Assembly (NCBI GenBank): GCA_016932295.1
Contig: JAFGDC010000223.1
Location: 1-8,162, forward strand
Length of the DNA: 8,162 nt
Reading direction: 5' to 3'
Source of the DNA: a candidate division CSSED10-310 bacterium
GTDB taxonomy: Bacteria > CSSED10-310 > JAFGDC01
In this document: piece by piece, positions 4,567 through 8,162 of the stretch
Layout of the letters: the number at the start of each line of letters is the position of its first letter
How positions within the stretch are numbered: position 1 is the first letter of the stretch
Position numbers and translations under genes: made by a program
The notes under the pieces: model-generated
The model's database searches: none
What the model was told of the DNA's origin: nothing
What the model saw: the letters and a program-made list of their open reading frames with translations, nothing else

Positions 4567-6252
4567 TCAATGACCACCACCACTCACGCAGGCCGAATGA
4601 CAGGCGGAGTGGCACGCGGAGTGGCACGCGGAGTGGCAGGCGGAGTGACAGGCGGAGTGACAGGCGTCATGGCAGGCCGCATGGCAGGCACTGAAGGCGT
4701 CGGACATGGCGCTAAGCGATTCCCTGAACGTGACCGAATCCATGTTGACCGGCATTGACGCTTCATAATCGTACCCATGCCGGGAGGGATCATAGGCATG
4801 GTGGTAGCCATGACTGTAGTGGTACCAGTACCACCAGCCGCCCACCGGGTCGCCCTGCCCGCCGTCCCGACCACCCGCCGTGGCGCCGAACGCTTGCCCG
4901 ATGCGGTCTCCGTAAAATTTCCTGGTGGCATCTATGTCGCAGTCCCATGCTTTTTCCCGCACATGCCGGACCACCTCCGTCAAGAGCGTTTCCACTTCCT
5001 GTCCGCTGAACATGCCATCATCCTTGGCCGCCTGGTACAGCAACATCTCGTAGGGGCCAAGCTCGATTTCCGGCGGCGGGGGTTGGACCACCTCCACCAC
5101 CAGAGGATCCCTGGTGAGCACCTTCAGGAAGCCGCGATCGACAAGATGACTCATGATCGTGGACAGGATGCGCTTGTACGGTACGCCGAGGAACACGGCC
5201 GCTTCCACCGGTTCGAGATTGTCGGCGATTTTCCCTTTTTGCCTGAAGCCGGCCAATTCGATCTTGGGTGGTTCCCAGTCGTCCCGCGCCCAGCGTACCT
5301 CGTCAAGCTCGGCGCTGGCTCTCACCAGTGAGCGGTGTTTACCCGAGACGACGAACATGCCGGACAGGAGGATACCAGCCAGCGCACCGCCCAGGAGCAG
5401 TCGTGAACTTTGCCGTCGGTTGGTGTGCCCTGTGTCGGGTAGTTGCGGGAATGTCCGCGGCGATTCGTCGGGCGCGACCGTGGCACTGTTCGCGGAGCTG
5501 TTTTCAGGCAGGGATGCGGCGGTCAGGTCCGAAAATACCGAAGCATTGATGTACTGTTGAATCCGGAAATGGTACCGGCGGCCGATATCCTCTTTGTACA
5601 GCAACACCGCCATCAGGTTCTGACCGTTGAAGTCCCGTACCCGGTAGTCGATCTTGTAGCGTTCGTTCATCCATTTTTCCGTGGCGAAACCCAGTCCCGT
5701 CAAAGCAGACAGCACTTCTTCACGACCGCCCTCGGCCTCATGGTACGCGGCAGGATATACCACTGTCACTGCCTGGTGCCGGAACGATTCGTCCCACTGG
5801 GTCGGCGCCCAATTGAATACCACCAGTTCGCGGCCGTCGTCAGTGGTTGTGGGTGCCAGATAGCCGGACTTGGCCATATCGCAACTGAAACGAAAGCGAT
5901 AGGTCACATCCCCGGAGCGTACGCCTTGTCCTTGCGCCAGGATGATGTCGTACTTGTCACCAAGGTTCTTGATCTCCAGTTTGTATCGACCGCCGCCGGT
6001 ATCCACGGCCCATGCGTTGGCATAATCAAAGACCGGTTGCAGGCGGTCGAAGCCGCTCATGTAAAATCCGTGGAACTCGCCCGCCGTCACCCGGTAGCGC
6101 ACCACGTACTCCACCACCGCCTTTCCATCTGGCAGCAGCATCACTTCGGTTTCCACGAATTGCAGGCGGCCGGAACCCGCCTGAACGGAAACAGCGGCGA
6201 CGAACATCGCCGGCAGCAGTATCCATAGCGTACCATTTATCTTGTGGGCCAT
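4567..6252 (-). CDS. Membrane-anchored DUF2207-like protein with C-terminal Ala-Cys-His-Xaa repeat tail
   Basis: 561 residues. A Sec signal peptide is clear (hydrophobic 8-22, likely cut after VQA25). Residues 26 to about 240 form a beta-rich exported domain resembling DUF2207, with a strand EVMLLPDGKAVVEYVVRYRV (36-55) and FNWAPTQWDESFRHQAVTVVYP (146-167 region); this family call is moderate. A Ser/Thr/Pro linker (245-280) leads to one membrane span (285-302). The following 310-430 region contains LEPVEAAVFLGVPYKR (346-361) and LVDRGFLKVL (370-379), a winged-helix-like pattern also seen in the cytoplasmic part of DUF2207 proteins. Next come a Trp/Tyr/His-rich patch (472-497) and nine Ala-Cys-His-Xaa tetrapeptides (522-557), ending in SGGGH. 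AGGAGG lies nine bases before the ATG. The gene leads the operon with the radical SAM enzyme. I infer that it is the enzyme's substrate and that the tail is modified in the cytoplasm. Alternatively, the unmodified tail could bind metal directly. Confidence 0.85.
   Translation of the reverse strand: MAHKINGTLWILLPAMFVAAVSVQAGSGRLQFVETEVMLLPDGKAVVEYVVRYRVTAGEFHGFYMSGFDRLQPVFDYANAWAVDTGGGRYKLEIKNLGDKYDIILAQGQGVRSGDVTYRFRFSCDMAKSGYLAPTTTDDGRELVVFNWAPTQWDESFRHQAVTVVYPAAYHEAEGGREEVLSALTGLGFATEKWMNERYKIDYRVRDFNGQNLMAVLLYKEDIGRRYHFRIQQYINASVFSDLTAASLPENSSANSATVAPDESPRTFPQLPDTGHTNRRQSSRLLLGGALAGILLSGMFVVSGKHRSLVRASAELDEVRWARDDWEPPKIELAGFRQKGKIADNLEPVEAAVFLGVPYKRILSTIMSHLVDRGFLKVLTRDPLVVEVVQPPPPEIELGPYEMLLYQAAKDDGMFSGQEVETLLTEVVRHVREKAWDCDIDATRKFYGDRIGQAFGATAGGRDGGQGDPVGGWWYWYHYSHGYHHAYDPSRHGYDYEASMPVNMDSVTFRESLSAMSDAFSACHAACHDACHSACHSACHSACHSACHSACHSACVSGGGH
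4582..4689 (-). repeat. Nine tandem 12-base units encoding the Ala-Cys-His-Xaa tail
   Basis: The minus strand reads nine in-phase 12-base units, coding ACHA, ACHD, six ACHS and ACVS (residues 522-557). Cys occurs at every fourth residue from 523 to 555 without a break. Units differ at synonymous positions: Ala GCC or GCG, Cys TGC or TGT, His CAC or CAT, Ser TCC or TCG. The repeat is therefore kept at the protein level and is not just a fresh DNA duplication. The antisense frame reads a Gly/Val/Ala-rich string that is a shadow. Confidence 0.95.
4762..4839 (-). other. Trp/Tyr/His-rich patch in the tail protein
   Basis: Residues 472-497 of the tail protein include WWYWYHYSHGYHHAY (473-487) and RHGYDY (491-496). 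This is a dense cluster of aromatic and His residues in a Gly-rich context, 25 residues before the Cys/His repeat. It could help bind metal or be a second modification site. No known domain is recognised. Confidence 0.6.
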
Positions 6253-6261
6253 GAGCGTGTT

Positions 6262-6267
6262 CCTCCT
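6262..6267 (-). promoter_or_regulatory. Ribosome binding site of the tail-protein gene
   Basis: AGGAGG on the minus strand, nine bases before the ATG at 6252. It is a strong site for the first gene of the operon. I could not find a convincing sigma70 promoter in the 178-base gap to the upstream FAD oxidoreductase gene. Confidence 0.65.
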
Positions 6268-6400
6268 GATGGACCGAGTCTATCATGCAGTGGATGGAAT
6301 CCGCCACGAAAACCCCCGGCCGCTACCCGTCTCCGGTCATTCCGGCGCTGTTGCAGGCAAGGTCGACGTCGGTTCGCCCGGTAATGAACGGTGTTTCAAT

Positions 6401-6421
6401 GCCGGCAGTGGTTGTGCCGGC
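6401..6421. terminator. Perfect stem-loop after the FAD oxidoreductase gene
   Basis: GCCGGCA (6401-6407) pairs perfectly with TGCCGGC (6415-6421) around a seven-base loop. In the direction of the FAD gene it begins nine bases after the stop codon, a position suited to a terminator or an mRNA-stabilising hairpin. No T-run follows, so intrinsic termination is doubtful. It may separate the FAD gene from the radical SAM operon downstream. Confidence 0.35.
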
Positions 6422-6430
6422 GGTCACCCA

Positions 6431-8062
6431 TCATCGTCCGGTCCTTGGATCGGGGAGCGCAGGTGCGGCAAGCGCTCCCAATGAAAGTACCTGACCTTGC
6501 GCCTGCAGTCTGTCCTGCAACTCAGTCAACACCACTGCCTGTACCGCGAGCCCGTTCGCCGCTGCCATGGCGGCCGCCACCCCGGCGGCGTGCCCCATGA
6601 TCATGAACTGAGGTTCCATGCGCAGCGAGGAAAAGGCGACATGGGTGGCTGACACGCAGGTGCAGACAAGCAGATTGCGGCACTCCTCCGGGCGCGGCAG
6701 CATGATTCCATACGGGATCTGATACGGCCGTGCCGCGACCTGGATGTCACCCTCGTTACAGGCCAGTCCTTCCGCTGTCGCATAACGATGGACATGGTGG
6801 GAATCGATCTGGTACGACCCCATGCCGATGCTGTCCGGACAGGACCGTCCCAGCAGCACATCCGCTTCCACCAGTCGCGCCATGCCGTTCAGGCGCCGGG
6901 CTTCCCTGATATATACCTGGTGGGGCCAGTTGCCGTTGGAGATGAATTCATCGGCGGCCAGCCCCCATTGTCCCAGTTCTTCCCGAATCGCCCGCGGGAC
7001 GCCTGGATCGGAGACCAGGAACCACAACAGCCCGCGGATATACTCCTCGTGCTCCCGCTCGATTTGCCGGCGCCGGCGCCATGATGCGGTTGGGTAGTCA
7101 TGACTGCCGCCGATATAATCAGTGGATATCGGTCCGCGGTTGTTCAGATCAGCTTTATCGTTCGGCAGTGGCCAGATGAGAAGCAGGTCATCGAGATCCA
7201 CCGTGGCCTTCACCAGATAGCGATGCAGCAATTCATAGCGGCTGGACCGGTACCCTTCCGGCGGGGTGAATGGTACCCGGTTGTCCGGTTGCCGGCTTAT
7301 GCATAACCGGTAGGTATAGGCGGGAAGTCCGTCGTCGCCGGTTCCCGGCGGGCCGGGTGGACCAGGTTCCACCAGGGGGACCAGGCCGCCGCCGTCTAAA
7401 AGCGCGGACACCGGCACCGAAAAGCGGTGGTGGAGGCTGCTTCCGCGGACTCCGGCCAGGGTTTCACCGGATTCTTTCCGGCTTTCCCTGCCAAGGGAGT
7501 GACTGATTCCCGCGGCGGCCATGAGATCACCCTCGTAGCTGCCATCGATGTAGACTCTTGCCAGGAATCGTCGCCCACCCGCCCGGATGCTCGTGATATT
7601 CCCCCCCTGTTTCGCCACGCCGCCAATGCGACACTCCCGGTACACGTGCAGGGCGCTTTCCGCAACCCACGTCTCGATCACCTTCTCCGCCACCGATGGT
7701 TCGAAATCCCAGGCCGCCGCTTTTCCATAAACTGCGCCGATACGGGAGTAGCATTCCGCCGCGCGTCCGCCGATGACCCGTGCCACGCCGACATCGGTGC
7801 GACCGAGTCCCGATGTCGTCATGCCGCCGAGGTGCGCTGTGGGAGCGATCAATACCGTGTCGGCGCCTTCGGCCGCGGCACTCAGCGCGGCGATCACCGC
7901 GCCGGCGGTGCCGCCGTACACCAGCACCTCGCTTCTCACCAGCCCTTCCTTGCCGCCGGCGGCTGTCCACTCCGTCGCCGCGGCGGTCAGGATCACTCCG
8001 GCCGCCGCCAGTGCGGCCAGGCAACGAGGCAACCATCCACGGGAACCCGCTTTCATCGTCAT
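6431..8062 (-). CDS. Exported FAD-dependent oxidoreductase, xanthan-lyase-like (FAD_oxidored type)
   Basis: 543 residues. The N-terminus is a Sec signal peptide (basic start, hydrophobic about 14-29, Ala-rich cleavage region), so the mature protein is probably periplasmic or secreted. The FAD-binding fold begins at EVLVYGGTAGAVIAAL (45-60), the GGTxGA variant of the dinucleotide motif. It is followed by HLGGMTTSGLGRTDVG (77-92) and YIDGSYEGDLMAAAG (171-185), both typical of the family often labelled xanthan lyase or FAD-dependent oxidoreductase. RVPFTPPEGY and GHAAGVAAAMA near the C-terminus complete the family pattern. Substrates of this family are mostly unknown; carbohydrate-related roles are often presumed. 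I chose the ATG at 8062 because GGAG (8068-8071) lies five bases upstream; the in-frame GTG at 8068 overlaps that site and the ATG at 8056 is 11 bases away. A likely upstream gene ends 30 bases before the start, so the two may be co-transcribed. Confidence 0.88.
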   Translation of the reverse strand: MTMKAGSRGWLPRCLAALAAAGVILTAAATEWTAAGGKEGLVRSEVLVYGGTAGAVIAALSAAAEGADTVLIAPTAHLGGMTTSGLGRTDVGVARVIGGRAAECYSRIGAVYGKAAAWDFEPSVAEKVIETWVAESALHVYRECRIGGVAKQGGNITSIRAGGRRFLARVYIDGSYEGDLMAAAGISHSLGRESRKESGETLAGVRGSSLHHRFSVPVSALLDGGGLVPLVEPGPPGPPGTGDDGLPAYTYRLCISRQPDNRVPFTPPEGYRSSRYELLHRYLVKATVDLDDLLLIWPLPNDKADLNNRGPISTDYIGGSHDYPTASWRRRRQIEREHEEYIRGLLWFLVSDPGVPRAIREELGQWGLAADEFISNGNWPHQVYIREARRLNGMARLVEADVLLGRSCPDSIGMGSYQIDSHHVHRYATAEGLACNEGDIQVAARPYQIPYGIMLPRPEECRNLLVCTCVSATHVAFSSLRMEPQFMIMGHAAGVAAAMAAANGLAVQAVVLTELQDRLQAQGQVLSLGALAAPALPDPRTGR

Positions 8063-8092
8063 CGGCACTCCATTCGCTCCGAAATCCAGTGG

Positions 8093-8162
8093 TCATTCTC
8101 CGTGATGCGTCGCCTCCGGTACGAGTGTGCTCACGGCATGCAGGTACGTGCGCGCCGGCGGC
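8093..8162 (-). CDS. C-terminal end of an upstream gene (partial, runs off right edge)
   Basis: One minus-strand frame enters from the right edge and stops with TGA at 8093-8095, giving 22 residues that end in LVPEATHHGE. The stop falls 30 bases before the FAD oxidoreductase start, a normal operon spacing. The fragment is too short to name, and another frame also stays open across these bases, so the call rests mainly on position and plausible composition. Confidence 0.35.
   Translation of the reverse strand, partial: PPARTYLHAVSTLVPEATHHGE

Noticed and set aside
4582..4689. Tandem short repeats considered as a CRISPR array or non-coding minisatellite
   Set aside because: Units are 12 bases, contiguous, in frame and without spacers. 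They vary at synonymous positions within a well-supported gene.
3871..4758. Long plus-strand open frame with a Gly/Val/Ala/Arg repeat near its end
   Set aside because: It is the antisense shadow of the radical SAM gene and the Cys/His tail. The repeat is the complement of the 12-base units, and no ribosome site or domain supports it.
5443..6228. 261-codon plus-strand open frame opposite the tail-protein gene
   Set aside because: No recognisable domain or ribosome site. The minus-strand gene has a signal peptide, a membrane span and a strong Shine-Dalgarno site.

Overview
The window is GC-rich bacterial DNA, judged by eye, with Shine-Dalgarno sites ahead of most genes and a tendency to operons. 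A Sec-exported FAD-dependent oxidoreductase of the xanthan-lyase-like type, a B12-binding radical SAM protein and a second radical SAM/SPASM enzyme suggest an environmental Gram-negative, perhaps of the Planctomycetes-Verrucomicrobia-Lentisphaerae group or a deltaproteobacterium-like lineage. That placement is inference; no rRNA or marker gene is present.

Layout from left to right. (1) 1-400, minus strand: the N-terminal part of a cobalamin-binding, probably radical SAM, protein that runs off the left edge and has a good promoter at 428-456. (2) 401-794: a gene-free, partly AT-rich stretch. (3) 795-1283 minus and 1420-2004 plus: a divergent pair, a Nudix-like hydrolase and an HD-domain 5'-deoxynucleotidase of the YfbR/HDDC2 type. 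Both look like nucleotide-pool housekeeping genes, and their predicted promoters interlock at 1303-1347. (4) 2255-6252 minus: a tight three-gene operon (below). (5) 6431-8062 minus: the exported FAD oxidoreductase. A short C-terminal remnant of a further upstream gene lies at the right edge.

The most interesting part is the operon at 6252-2255. Its first gene encodes a 561-residue protein with a signal peptide, a DUF2207-like exported domain, one membrane span and a predicted cytoplasmic part. That part ends in nine back-to-back Ala-Cys-His-Xaa tetrapeptides (residues 522-557). Three bases after its stop codon begins a 444-residue radical SAM/SPASM enzyme with a PqqD/RRE-like N-terminal domain. 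That gene overlaps by four bases (ATGA) a 325-residue protein with four predicted membrane spans. The arrangement resembles a peptide-maturation cassette in which the enzyme modifies the Cys/His tail of a large membrane-anchored protein instead of a small free precursor peptide. Predicted topology puts the tail in the cytoplasm, where the enzyme would be. The modification, its purpose (thioether crosslinking, metal binding or redox) and the role of the third protein cannot be read from the sequence.
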